A DNA stretch of 16,780 nt from an uncultured Clostridia bacterium. Its GTDB lineage: Bacteria > Bacillota_A > Clostridia > Christensenellales > CAG-138. A model generated the notes under the pieces. That model made no database searches. It saw only the letters and a list, made by a program, of their open reading frames with translations, and had not been told where the DNA came from. The DNA lies in NCBI GenBank assembly GCA_946623765.1, contig CAMORL010000021.1, forward strand, positions 1 to 16,780, in the 5' to 3' direction. This document shows positions 1 to 6,400 of this stretch, one piece after another. The translations under genes and the position numbers were made by a program. Positions within the stretch are counted from its first letter, which is position 1; the number at the start of each line of letters is the position of its first letter.

Positions 1-28
1 AACAAATCGGGAAAGGACGGAGGACAGG

Positions 29-1552
29 ATGCAGAAGCAGTATGCTGCGATCGATCTGAAGTCGTTCTACGCCTCCGTCGAATGTACGGAGCGCGGGCTC
101 GACCCTTTGGACGCAAACCTCGTCGTGGCGGACGAAAGCCGCACGGACAAGACGATCTGCCTTGCCGTGTCGCCCGCCCTGAAAGCCTATAAGATCGCGG
201 GACGCGCAAGGCTCTTTGAGGTGCGTCAGCGGGTCGAGGAGATCAACCGCGAGCGGCTGGTGAAAGCGCCGGGGCACCGGTTTTCCGGGAAATCGGTGCT
301 TGCCTCGGAGCTTGCGCGCGATCCGTCTTTGGAGCTCGATTTCATCGCCGCGACGCCGCGCATGCACTACTATATGGACTATTCACGCAGCATCGTCGAA
401 ATCTATCTGCGCTATGTTTCGCCGGAGGATTTGCTCGTATATTCGGTTGACGAGGTTTTCATTGACGTGACGCCGTATCTGAAGCGATACAAAACCACGG
501 CGCATGAATTCGCAATGAAGCTGATCCGCGAGGTCCTCGAGGAAACGCGCATCACCGCGACGGCGGGCATCGGAACGAACATGTATCTGGCAAAGATCGC
601 CATGGACATCGTGGCAAAGCGCATGCCTGCGGACAGCGACGGCGTGCGGATTGCGGAGCTTGACGAGAAAAGCTATCGCGAAGCGCTGTGGTGCCACAGA
701 CCGCTGACCGATTTCTGGCGGATCGGCAAGGGCATCGCAAGGAAGCTCGAAACGTACGGCATGCAAACGATGGGCGACGTTGCACGGTGTTCGATCGGCA
801 AACCGACGGACTATAAAAACGAAGATCTGCTGTACCGCCTGTTCGGGATCAACGCGGAGCTCATCATCGACCACGCATGGGGCTGGGAGCCGACGGAGAT
901 CGGGGACTGCAAGGACTATACGCCCGAAGCGAAGAGCCTGAGTCAGGGACAGGTGCTTTCGCGTCCGTATACCGCGGCGGAAGCGCGCGTCGTGGTGCAG
1001 GAGATGGCGGATCAGCTTTCGATGGATCTGGTGCGAAAGGGACTGTATACCGATCTGGTTGTGCTGGACATCGCTTACGACGTCGAAAACCTGATTGATC
1101 CGAAGCGCGCGGAAGCCTACAAGGGCGAGATCATCACCGACTATTACGGAAGACGGTCGCCGAAACCCGCGCACGGTTCGCAGGGACTCGGGAGGCATGT
1201 CGCGTCGACCGAGCGAATCGTGGAGGCGGTCCGCACGATCTTTGACCGCATCGCGGATGAAACGCTGCTGATGCGCCGGTTCAACGTCGCGGTTGTGAAT
1301 CTGCTGACGGCGGACGAGGTCAAGGAAGCCGAATCGAAACCGGAACAGCTCGATCTGTTCACGGATTACGAAGCGGAAGACCGGAAGCGCAAGGCGGAGG
1401 ACGCCGCGCTCGAAAAGGAGACCCGGCGGCAGAAAGCGCTGCTGAACATCCGGGACAAGTACGGCAAGAACGCCGTCGTGCGGGGGCTGAACCTGCAGGA
1501 CGGCGCAACGGCGATCGAGCGCAACGCGCAGATCGGCGGACACAAGGCGTAA
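29..1552 (+). CDS. Y-family translesion DNA polymerase (UvrX/UmuC-like)
   Basis: This is an error-prone polymerase that would copy past damaged bases. The N-terminal palm motif has Asp9 followed by FYASVE, and the second catalytic motif YSVDEVFID carries Asp141 and Glu142, so all three metal ligands are present. A TAGIGTN segment and a following LAKIA helix match the finger/palm region of the family. At 507 residues it is longer than typical DinB. The extra length lies in an insert near residues 80-125 and a charged C-terminal tail ending GGHKA, as in Firmicutes UmuC/UvrX-like proteins rather than DinB. The ATG at 29 follows a GGACGGAGGACAGG purine-rich SD. It is first in a run of four genes with 14-21 base gaps that ends with a YolD-like protein, the usual partner of this polymerase class. 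The promoter lies outside the window, so SOS (LexA/DinR) control cannot be judged. Family is confident; the exact subfamily is less so. Confidence 0.93.
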   Translation: MQKQYAAIDLKSFYASVECTERGLDPLDANLVVADESRTDKTICLAVSPALKAYKIAGRARLFEVRQRVEEINRERLVKAPGHRFSGKSVLASELARDPSLELDFIAATPRMHYYMDYSRSIVEIYLRYVSPEDLLVYSVDEVFIDVTPYLKRYKTTAHEFAMKLIREVLEETRITATAGIGTNMYLAKIAMDIVAKRMPADSDGVRIAELDEKSYREALWCHRPLTDFWRIGKGIARKLETYGMQTMGDVARCSIGKPTDYKNEDLLYRLFGINAELIIDHAWGWEPTEIGDCKDYTPEAKSLSQGQVLSRPYTAAEARVVVQEMADQLSMDLVRKGLYTDLVVLDIAYDVENLIDPKRAEAYKGEIITDYYGRRSPKPAHGSQGLGRHVASTERIVEAVRTIFDRIADETLLMRRFNVAVVNLLTADEVKEAESKPEQLDLFTDYEAEDRKRKAEDAALEKETRRQKALLNIRDKYGKNAVVRGLNLQDGATAIERNAQIGGHKA

Positions 1553-1566
1553 GGAAGGACGAAGAA

Positions 1567-2634
1567 GTGGACAGGCTGACGCTGTACATTCCAAACCCAA
1601 AGGACGGGTGGTTTTATTGCAGAATGATGTCCGATCCCGAAACGATGGCGTACAACGCGCCGTGGTTTCCGCCGGACGGAACGATTCCGCATCCGGAGGA
1701 GGAATGGAAGCGGCTCGTTTCGGACTGGATCGGCGCCGAGCCGGAGCGTTTCTACGCGTATCTCAGGCGGGAATCCGACGGCGCATTTGTCGGCGACGTC
1801 TGCTGTCATTTCACGCCGGAGCGCGGCTGGTGGGACATGGGCGTTGTGATCTATGCAAAGGAACGCGGTAAGGGATACGGAACGCAGGGACTGCGGCTGC
1901 TTGCGGAACACGCCTTTTCGCACGGCGTGACGCGGCTGCACAACGAATTTGAAACGACGCGGGACGCGGCGTACCGCATGCATAAGGACGTCGGATTCCG
2001 GGAGACCGGAAAAGCGGACGGCATGGTATATCTCGAACTGACCGAAGCGGATTATCGGAAAGGAGCGCATATGGAACCGAGAGAATTTCTGGATATTCTG
2101 CATGTCGCGGAACGATTGAAGGACACGCCGCGCCACTGCACGACGTCGAAGGGGCGGCGCGAGAGCGTTGCCGAACACAGCTGGCGGATTTCGCTGATGG
2201 CGATGCTGCTTAAAAGCGAGTTTCCGGACATCGATATGGACAAGGTCACAAAGATGTGTCTCATTCACGATCTCGGCGAGTGCTTCACCGGCGACATTCC
2301 GACCTTTCTGAAAACGGCGGAGAACGAACAAACGGAGGAAGAACTGCTCGACGCATGGGTAAAGAGCCTTCCCGCGCCGCTGTCCCGTGAGCTTTCCGCG
2401 CTGTATGCCGAGATGAACGCGCTGGAAACGCCGGAGGCAAAGCTCTATAAATCGCTCGACAAGCTTGAAGCCGTCATCCAGCACAACGAGTCGCCGATCG
2501 AAACGTGGGAGCCGCATGAGTATGAGCTGAATAAGACCTACGCATTCGACATTGTGGCGTTCTCGGAGTGGCTCACGGCCCTGCGCAGGGAGATTTACAA
2601 CGATACGATTGCAAAGATCGAATCGGGAAAATAA
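1567..2634 (+). CDS. GNAT acetyltransferase fused to HD-domain (YfbR-like) nucleotidase
   Basis: Two enzymes lie in one 355-residue frame. Residues 1-165 form a GNAT N-acetyltransferase with the acetyl-CoA loop RGKGYG (100-105). Residues 169-355 form an HD-superfamily phosphohydrolase of the YfbR/HD_3 type: SVAEHSW gives His204, LIHDLGE gives the His234-Asp235 pair and Glu238, and YKSLDKLEAVIQHNE gives the distal Asp298. YfbR enzymes remove the 5' phosphate from deoxynucleoside monophosphates; the acetyl acceptor of the GNAT half is unknown. The GTG start at 1567 follows AAGGAAGGAC. The domain junction contains a near-ideal internal SD (GGAAAGGAG, 2057-2065) five bases before an in-frame ATG at 2071, so the HD half may also be made alone. 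The gene lies 14 bases after the polymerase and 21 before ridA. The domain calls are firm; the substrate is inference. Confidence 0.88.
   Translation: MDRLTLYIPNPKDGWFYCRMMSDPETMAYNAPWFPPDGTIPHPEEEWKRLVSDWIGAEPERFYAYLRRESDGAFVGDVCCHFTPERGWWDMGVVIYAKERGKGYGTQGLRLLAEHAFSHGVTRLHNEFETTRDAAYRMHKDVGFRETGKADGMVYLELTEADYRKGAHMEPREFLDILHVAERLKDTPRHCTTSKGRRESVAEHSWRISLMAMLLKSEFPDIDMDKVTKMCLIHDLGECFTGDIPTFLKTAENEQTEEELLDAWVKSLPAPLSRELSALYAEMNALETPEAKLYKSLDKLEAVIQHNESPIETWEPHEYELNKTYAFDIVAFSEWLTALRREIYNDTIAKIESGK
2057..2073 (+). promoter_or_regulatory. Internal SD and in-frame ATG inside the GNAT-HD gene
   Basis: GGAAAGGAG (2057-2065), a five-base spacer, and ATG at 2071 sit exactly at the GNAT/HD domain boundary. 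They match the best genuine ribosome binding sites in the window. They may be a relic of two separate genes joined by loss of a stop codon, or a working start for a free HD protein of 187 residues (Met169 onward). Confidence 0.6.
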
Positions 2635-2655
2635 TCAAATCAAAGGAGAATCGAT

Positions 2656-3033
2656 ATGAAAATCATTGCAACGAACGAAGCGCCTGCGGCGATCGGACCG
2701 TATTCGCAGGGTATGATCGTGGGGGATCTCGTCTATACCTCGGGACAGATTCCGGTGGATCCGAAAACCGGCGCGATCGCGGGGGACACGATCGAAACAC
2801 AGGCGGAGCAGTCGCTGAAGAACGTCAAAGCGGTTCTGGAAGCGGGCGGCGCAAGCCTCGACACCATCGTAAAGACGACCTGTTTCATTGCGGACATGGC
2901 GGATTTTGCGGCGTTCAATGCGGTCTACGCAAGCTATATCAAAAATGCGCCGGCGCGCTCCTGCGTAGCGGTCAAAACGCTGCCGAAAAACGTGCTCTGC
3001 GAGATTGAAGCGATCGCCGAGATCGTAAAGTAA
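2656..3033 (+). CDS. ridA: RidA family reactive imine/enamine deaminase
   Basis: This 125-residue protein matches the YjgF/YER057c/UK114 (Rid) family in length and motifs. It begins NEAPAAIGPYSQ, then YTSGQIP, and carries the substrate-carboxylate-binding arginine in PARSCV and the closing CEIEAIA segment with the conserved glutamate. RidA hydrolyses 2-aminoacrylate and related reactive enamines released by pyridoxal-phosphate enzymes, protecting those enzymes in the cytoplasm; active members are trimers. The ATG at 2656 follows AAAGGAG with normal spacing. It is third in the polymerase operon, 21 bases after the GNAT-HD gene and 16 before the YolD-like gene. Nothing in the protein looks degenerate. 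Why a metabolite-damage enzyme should be co-transcribed with a damage-bypass polymerase is not evident from sequence. Confidence 0.95.
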   Translation: MKIIATNEAPAAIGPYSQGMIVGDLVYTSGQIPVDPKTGAIAGDTIETQAEQSLKNVKAVLEAGGASLDTIVKTTCFIADMADFAAFNAVYASYIKNAPARSCVAVKTLPKNVLCEIEAIAEIVK

Positions 3034-3049
3034 GGAAAGGAAGCGCGGC

Positions 3050-3475
3050 ATGAACGACGCAAGAGAGCAGTACGGCGATATCATCGATCGGGAGCACCCG
3101 ACCTCTCCGAAGCATCCGAGAATGCCCCGGAAGAACCGTGCCGCCCAGTTTGCGCCGTTCGCCGCATTGACCGGCTACGACGATCTCATCCACGAGGCGG
3201 CGCGCTATACGGAGCAGCAGATCGTGCTTGACGAAAACAAAAAGGAAGAGCTGAACCTGAAGCTCCATGCGCTTCTGAACGAGCCGCAGGAGGCGGTTTT
3301 CACGGTCTTCCGGAAGGATCCGTACAAGTACGGCGGCTTCTACGAGGACGTGGCGGGAACAATCGAAAACGCCGATTTTCTGTACGGATACCTGACGCTC
3401 GATTCCGGGCGCGTGCTGGATATCGGCGACGTCATCGAGATCGAAAGCGATCTTTTTACGCGTGTCCGGATCTGA
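3050..3475 (+). CDS. YolD-like family protein
   Basis: This 141-residue protein is recognised by the segment MPRKNRAAQFAPFAALTGYD near residues 24-43, which is characteristic of clostridial YolD-like proteins, followed by a helix with IHEAARYT and a basic/acidic stretch. The C-terminal half (FRKDPYKYGGFYEDVAGTI) is a small beta-rich region typical of the family. YolD-like proteins are usually encoded next to UvrX/YqjW-type Y-family polymerases and are thought to act with them in a way analogous to UmuD with UmuC; the biochemical role is unsettled. Here the polymerase lies in the same operon but 1.5 kb upstream, separated by GNAT-HD and ridA. The SD is GGAAAGGAAG before ATG 3050. No clear hairpin terminator follows the stop codon. 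Confidence 0.87.
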   Translation: MNDAREQYGDIIDREHPTSPKHPRMPRKNRAAQFAPFAALTGYDDLIHEAARYTEQQIVLDENKKEELNLKLHALLNEPQEAVFTVFRKDPYKYGGFYEDVAGTIENADFLYGYLTLDSGRVLDIGDVIEIESDLFTRVRI

Positions 3476-3508
3476 AAAAAACGGCTTGTGCGCATGTGTG
3501 AAGAGGGG

Positions 3509-3525
3509 GTTAACTTTCCGTTAAC
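3509..3525. repeat. Paired GTTAAC palindromes upstream of a promoter
   Basis: GTTAAC occurs twice, at 3509-3514 and 3520-3525, separated by TTTCC, so the block reads as both a direct and an inverted repeat. It ends 15 bases before the -35 box at 3541. The position and symmetry suit an operator or activator site, but no regulator can be named. Confidence 0.45.
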
Positions 3526-3540
3526 GATCCCGAAAATGCG

Positions 3541-3569
3541 TTGACCGCACCCCTGTTTCGGAGTAAAAT
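3541..3569 (+). promoter_or_regulatory. SigA-type promoter for the 32-codon ORF
   Basis: TTGACC (3541-3546), a 17-base spacer, and TAAAAT (3564-3569). Each hexamer has one mismatch to consensus. Predicted transcription start is near 3576, giving a leader of about 25 bases with a GGGGGA SD at 3588-3593. Confidence 0.8.
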
Positions 3570-3601
3570 ACAGATGAAAACAAAGACGGGGGAACGATAC
3601 G

Positions 3602-3700
3602 ATGGAAGAAAAAACGACGCGCCCGATTCTCACGGATGATACCGTAATTGAGGACAAGGAAGTTCCGTTTGAAGATCTGATCTCCGAACTGCGTTATTGA
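3602..3700 (+). CDS. 32-residue acidic peptide, unknown function
   Basis: A short ORF begins at ATG 3602, eight bases after GGGGGA, and ends at TGA 3698-3700. The peptide starts MEEKTTRPILTDDTVIEDK and ends FEDLISELRY. It has ten acidic and four basic residues, no cysteine, and no hydrophobic segment long enough for a membrane helix or signal peptide. I do not recognise a family. The case for a real gene is its setting: its own promoter upstream, a well-placed SD, and a factor-independent terminator starting 11 bases after the stop. Alternatives are a leader peptide, or a small RNA in which the ORF is incidental. Confidence 0.6.
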   Translation: MEEKTTRPILTDDTVIEDKEVPFEDLISELRY

Positions 3701-3710
3701 TTGACAACAG

Positions 3711-3738
3711 AAAGATGCCTTATTCCGGCATCTTTTTT
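3711..3738 (+). terminator. Rho-independent terminator after the small ORF
   Basis: AAAGATGCC (3711-3719) pairs with GGCATCTTT (3727-3735) around a seven-base loop, with a run of six T (3733-3738). It separates the 32-codon unit from the macro-domain gene. Confidence 0.85.
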
Positions 3739-3779
3739 CATGCCCGAAAACACGGAAAAAGACTCATAGGAGGACGGAT

Positions 3780-4910
3780 ATGCCGTTTGAAATCATACGG
3801 AACGACATCACGCGAACGGCCGCGGATGCGATCGTCAATACCGCGAATCCGTATCCGGTCGTCGGCGCGGGAACGGAGAGCGCGATCTATGCCGCCGCGG
3901 GTCCGAAGCTGCTGGAAGCCCGCAAAAAGATCGGCGAAATAGCGGTCGGCACTTCGGTCCAAACGAAAGCGTACAATCTTCCCGCAAAATATGTGCTGCA
4001 CACCGTTTCTCCTGCGTGGACGGACGGCGCGCACGGCGAAGAAATGCTCCTGCGCAGAGCGTACGACGCAGCGCTGTCGCTGGCAACCAGACTGCACTGC
4101 CGCTCCGTGGCATTCCCGCTGCTTTCCGCCGGCTCGTACGGATTTCCGCAGGAGATCGCGCTGCGGGTTGCGATCGGCGCTTTTACCGATTTTCTGCTGA
4201 AGCACGACATGCAGATCTATCTCGTTGTGTTCGGGCGGGACGCGTTCTCCCGCGCACGCGGGCTGTTCGGCGATCTCAGATCCTACATCGACGACCGCTA
4301 TGTCGGCGAGGCGGAGAAGACCGAGTATGATTCGTGCTTCGGCGCGGCGTCCGACCGGAGAAACGCGGCGCTCCGTCCGCAGTTTCGCAGGGCGGAAGCG
4401 TTTGTCGAAGCGGACGAAGCGGCGTTCGAATCGTCGATGCCTCCGGTACATTCCGCCGCGAAACAGAAGAAAGCCGCGCCGGTATTTGCAGACGCCGCAC
4501 CGCAGGCAATGCCGGAATCCGCAGCTCCGGGCAATCTCAAATCGATCCTCGATACCGTCGAAAGCACGTTTTCCGAACATCTTCTGGATCTTCTGAAGGA
4601 GTGCGGCGAGAAGGATTCCGTCGTCTATCACCGCGCGGAGATCAGCCGTTCGCTGTTCAACAAGATCATCAATCACCGGGACTATCAGCCGACGAAGAAC
4701 ACTGCGATCCAGCTTGCGCTCGGACTCCGGCTGAACCTTGCCGAAACCCAGAAACTGCTCGCAAAAGCGGGATATGCGCTGACACGCAGCAGCAAGACGG
4801 ACCTTGTCGTGCAGTATTACATCGAGCGCGGCGAATACAGCATCGTCACCGTGAATACCGCGCTGTTCGACTGCGGACTTCCGCTTTTGAAAACGGGTCT
4901 CGCAACCTGA
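3780..4910 (+). CDS. Macro-domain protein with C-terminal HTH-like domain
   Basis: Residues 1-165 are a macro domain, which binds ADP-ribose and in many members removes ADP-ribose or acetyl-ADP-ribose adducts. The adenine-contacting Asp9 lies in RNDITRT, the loop has NTANPYPVVGAGTE (Asn20, Asn23), and the phosphate loop is LLSAGSYGFP (114-123). A low-complexity Ala/Glu-rich linker (about 166-250) follows. The C-terminal 115 residues are helical and resemble an XRE-type helix-turn-helix region seen attached to macro domains in Firmicutes: ISRSLFNKIINHRDYQPTK, then TAIQLALGLRLNLAETQKLL. It may therefore link ADP-ribose sensing to DNA or partner binding. The start is ATG 3780 with AGGAGGA (3768-3774) five bases before. 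A vWA protein follows 78 bases downstream on the same strand. The macro call is strong; the C-terminal fold and the role are inferred from pattern. Confidence 0.85.
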   Translation: MPFEIIRNDITRTAADAIVNTANPYPVVGAGTESAIYAAAGPKLLEARKKIGEIAVGTSVQTKAYNLPAKYVLHTVSPAWTDGAHGEEMLLRRAYDAALSLATRLHCRSVAFPLLSAGSYGFPQEIALRVAIGAFTDFLLKHDMQIYLVVFGRDAFSRARGLFGDLRSYIDDRYVGEAEKTEYDSCFGAASDRRNAALRPQFRRAEAFVEADEAAFESSMPPVHSAAKQKKAAPVFADAAPQAMPESAAPGNLKSILDTVESTFSEHLLDLLKECGEKDSVVYHRAEISRSLFNKIINHRDYQPTKNTAIQLALGLRLNLAETQKLLAKAGYALTRSSKTDLVVQYYIERGEYSIVTVNTALFDCGLPLLKTGLAT

Positions 4911-4913
4911 AAA

Positions 4914-4932
4914 TGTCAACTCTGAATTGACA
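4914..4932. repeat. Dyad TGTCAA-N7-TTGACA overlapping a -35 box
   Basis: TGTCAA (4914-4919) and TTGACA (4927-4932) are perfect inverted copies. The right arm is itself the candidate -35 hexamer of the vWA gene, so a dimeric regulator bound here would block RNA polymerase. Its position between the macro and vWA genes makes autoregulation by the macro-HTH protein possible. Confidence 0.4.
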
Positions 4933-4958
4933 AAAACCTCCTTTGCTTCTGGTATCAT
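4927..4958 (+). promoter_or_regulatory. Candidate promoter of the vWA gene
   Basis: A consensus TTGACA (4927-4932) is followed, after 20 bases, by an extended -10 element TGGTATCAT (hexamer TATCAT 4953-4958). The spacer is longer than the usual 16-18, so either the extended -10 dominates or a regulator is needed. Predicted start is near 4965. Confidence 0.5.
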
Positions 4959-4982
4959 GCAATCAGAAAAACAAAGGAGGTT
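4935..4982. repeat. 11-bp inverted repeat joining promoter spacer and vWA SD
   Basis: AACCTCCTTTG (4935-4945) is the perfect reverse complement of CAAAGGAGGTT (4972-4982), with 26 bases between. The right arm contains the whole SD of the vWA gene. The left arm lies between its -35 and -10 boxes, so it would be absent from mRNA started at that promoter but present in read-through mRNA from the macro gene. Confidence 0.7.
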
Positions 4983-4988
4983 CTTCTT

Positions 4989-5639
4989 ATGAACAGCAAT
5001 CTTACCGAACTCGTATTTATTCTGGATCGCAGCGGCTCCATGGCGGGGCTGGAATCGGACACGATCGGCGGTTTCAACGCGATGATCGAAAAGCAGAAGC
5101 GGGAGCCCGGCGAAGCGTACCTTTCAACCGTTCTGTTCAGCAACAACAGCACCGTCCTTTATGATCGGGTGGATCTTCGCAAGGTCGAGCCGATGACGGA
5201 GCGGCAGTATTATGTCGGCGGCTGCACGGCGCTGCTCGACGCGATCGGCGACGCGGTGCATCACATCGGCAACGTGCACAAGTATGCGCGCGAGGAGGAT
5301 CGTCCCGCAAAAACGATCTTTGTGATCACGACCGACGGCATGGAAAACGCAAGCAGACGTCACACCTATGAAGAGGTCCGCAGTCAAATCGAGCGGCAGC
5401 GTGAAAAATACGGCTGGGAATTTCTGTTTCTCGGCGCGAATATGGATGCGGTTTCCGCAGCGCGCCGGTTCGGGATCCGGGAGGATCGCGCGGTACGCTA
5501 CGAGTGCGACGCCGAAGGCACCGCGCTGAACTACAAGGTGGTCGGTGAAACGATCGGGCATATGCGCGAGGGCAAACCGCTTGCGCCGGAGTGGAAAGCC
5601 GCGATCGAAAAGGATTACGCAAAGCGCGGCAAGCACTGA
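4989..5639 (+). CDS. TerY-like von Willebrand factor A domain protein
   Basis: This 216-residue protein is almost entirely one vWA domain with an intact metal-ion-dependent adhesion site: DRSGS (Asp13, Ser15, Ser17), Thr80 in GGCTALLDAI, and Asp116 in TTDGMEN. There is no signal peptide or membrane segment, so it is cytoplasmic, as are TerY-type vWA proteins of tellurium-resistance and related stress operons. The closing part (residues 145-216) has the FLFLGANMDA motif usual in this subgroup. The SD CAAAGGAGG lies nine bases before ATG 4989, within the inverted repeat described at 4935-4982. The upstream neighbour is the macro-HTH gene, and a strong terminator follows. A role as a metal-dependent protein-binding scaffold is known for the family; the partner here is unknown, with the macro protein the obvious candidate. 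Confidence 0.87.
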   Translation: MNSNLTELVFILDRSGSMAGLESDTIGGFNAMIEKQKREPGEAYLSTVLFSNNSTVLYDRVDLRKVEPMTERQYYVGGCTALLDAIGDAVHHIGNVHKYAREEDRPAKTIFVITTDGMENASRRHTYEEVRSQIERQREKYGWEFLFLGANMDAVSAARRFGIREDRAVRYECDAEGTALNYKVVGETIGHMREGKPLAPEWKAAIEKDYAKRGKH

Positions 5640-5653
5640 CGGACGTTTTCGAG

Positions 5654-5677
5654 GCGGCGGACGATCCGCCGCTTTTT
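5654..5677 (+). terminator. Terminator of the vWA gene
   Basis: GCGGCGGA (5654-5661) pairs perfectly with TCCGCCGC (5665-5672) around CGA, followed by five T. The GC-rich eight-base stem with a U-tract is a strong factor-independent terminator. Confidence 0.88.
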
Positions 5678-5681
5678 GCGA

Positions 5682-5710
5682 TTGACGCACACCGCTGCGC
5701 AGGGTATAAT
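5682..5710 (+). promoter_or_regulatory. SigA-type promoter of the SIMPL gene
   Basis: TTGACG (5682-5687), a 17-base spacer, and a perfect TATAAT (5705-5710). Predicted start is near 5717, leaving a leader of about 25 bases before ATG 5742. It begins five bases after the preceding terminator. Confidence 0.88.
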
Positions 5711-5741
5711 GATTGAAAAGAGACGAAACGGAGACACGGTT

Positions 5742-6398
5742 ATGAAGGAGAGCAGAACGCTGCGGGTGACAGGCAAGGGCATGCTGCGTCTGAAACCCGA
5801 CACGATGCGCGTTACCGTAACGCTGGAGGGCACGGATCCGGAGCATGCGAATGCAATGAAACGCTCCGCCGCCGACACCGAAACAATCCGCAGTGCGATC
5901 GCTTGCGCGGGTTTTTCGCGCGAGGATCTCAAGACGCTGAACTTTCATGTGCAGGCGGAATACGAGGGGTTCCAGGAGGACGGCGTCTACCGTCAGCGGC
6001 TCGTCGGGTACCGCTTCCGGCACGAACTGAAGATTGAGTTTCCGTTCGACAACGAACGGCTCGGCAAGCTGCTGAAAGCGATCACCGACGCAGAACTTAC
6101 CCCGGAAATCGGCATCGGGTATACGGTGAAGGACCGGGAAGCGGCAAAGAACGCGCTTTTGGAGCTTGCAATACGGGACGCGAAGGAAAAAGCGGCGGCG
6201 CTGACCGCAGCTGCAGGCGTACGGCTGGGAGAAATCCGGCAGATCGATTACGCGATCGGCGAACAGGATTTTGCGGTTCGTCCGGTCCTGTATGCGGGAA
6301 TGGCGCGGAAGGCGTGCGCGGACAGCGCCGCACCCGAAATCGTGCCGGAGGATATCCGGACGGAGGACGCCGTTACAGTCGTCTGGGAAATCGAATGA
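5742..6398 (+). CDS. SIMPL (DUF541) domain protein, cytoplasmic
   Basis: This 218-residue protein starts with TLRVTGKGMLRLKPDTMRV, the opening beta-strand pattern of SIMPL/DUF541 proteins (GxG then kPD). It continues through the paired strand region around RLVGYRFRHELKIEF and helix DREAAKNALLELAIRDAKEKA, ending with the strand AVTVVWEIE. Bacterial members are often exported or outer-membrane-associated; this one has no signal peptide and is predicted cytoplasmic. Its biochemical role is not established for the family. The frame stays open upstream, but those codons overlap the -10 box, so ATG 5742 with a CGGAG SD (5729-5733) is the sensible start. It probably shares a transcript with rubredoxin 50 bases downstream, which has no convincing promoter of its own. 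Confidence 0.85.
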   Translation: MKESRTLRVTGKGMLRLKPDTMRVTVTLEGTDPEHANAMKRSAADTETIRSAIACAGFSREDLKTLNFHVQAEYEGFQEDGVYRQRLVGYRFRHELKIEFPFDNERLGKLLKAITDAELTPEIGIGYTVKDREAAKNALLELAIRDAKEKAAALTAAAGVRLGEIRQIDYAIGEQDFAVRPVLYAGMARKACADSAAPEIVPEDIRTEDAVTVVWEIE

Positions 6399-6400
6399 CG

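Noticed and set aside
1..28. SOS box search upstream of the polymerase
   Set aside because: Only 28 bases are available and they contain the SD; no CGAAC-N4-GTTCG-like element is present, so no claim about SOS control can be made either way.
383..1600. A 405-codon open frame antisense to the polymerase gene
   Set aside because: It is Arg/Val/Leu-rich with no recognisable motif, lies wholly within convincing coding sequence, and is the kind of open complementary frame that high GC at third codon positions produces.
1366..2517. A 383-codon open frame antisense to the GNAT-HD gene
   Set aside because: Same reasons: basic, low-information translation, no SD or promoter, and the opposite strand has clear catalytic motifs.
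3701..3745. TTGACA at 3701-3706 as a promoter for the macro gene
   Set aside because: No -10 hexamer lies at an acceptable distance, and the terminator hairpin occupies the downstream region.
3738..4958. A 406-codon open frame antisense to the macro-domain gene
   Set aside because: Arg-rich shadow translation without domains; the plus strand has the macro signature, an SD and sensible spacing.
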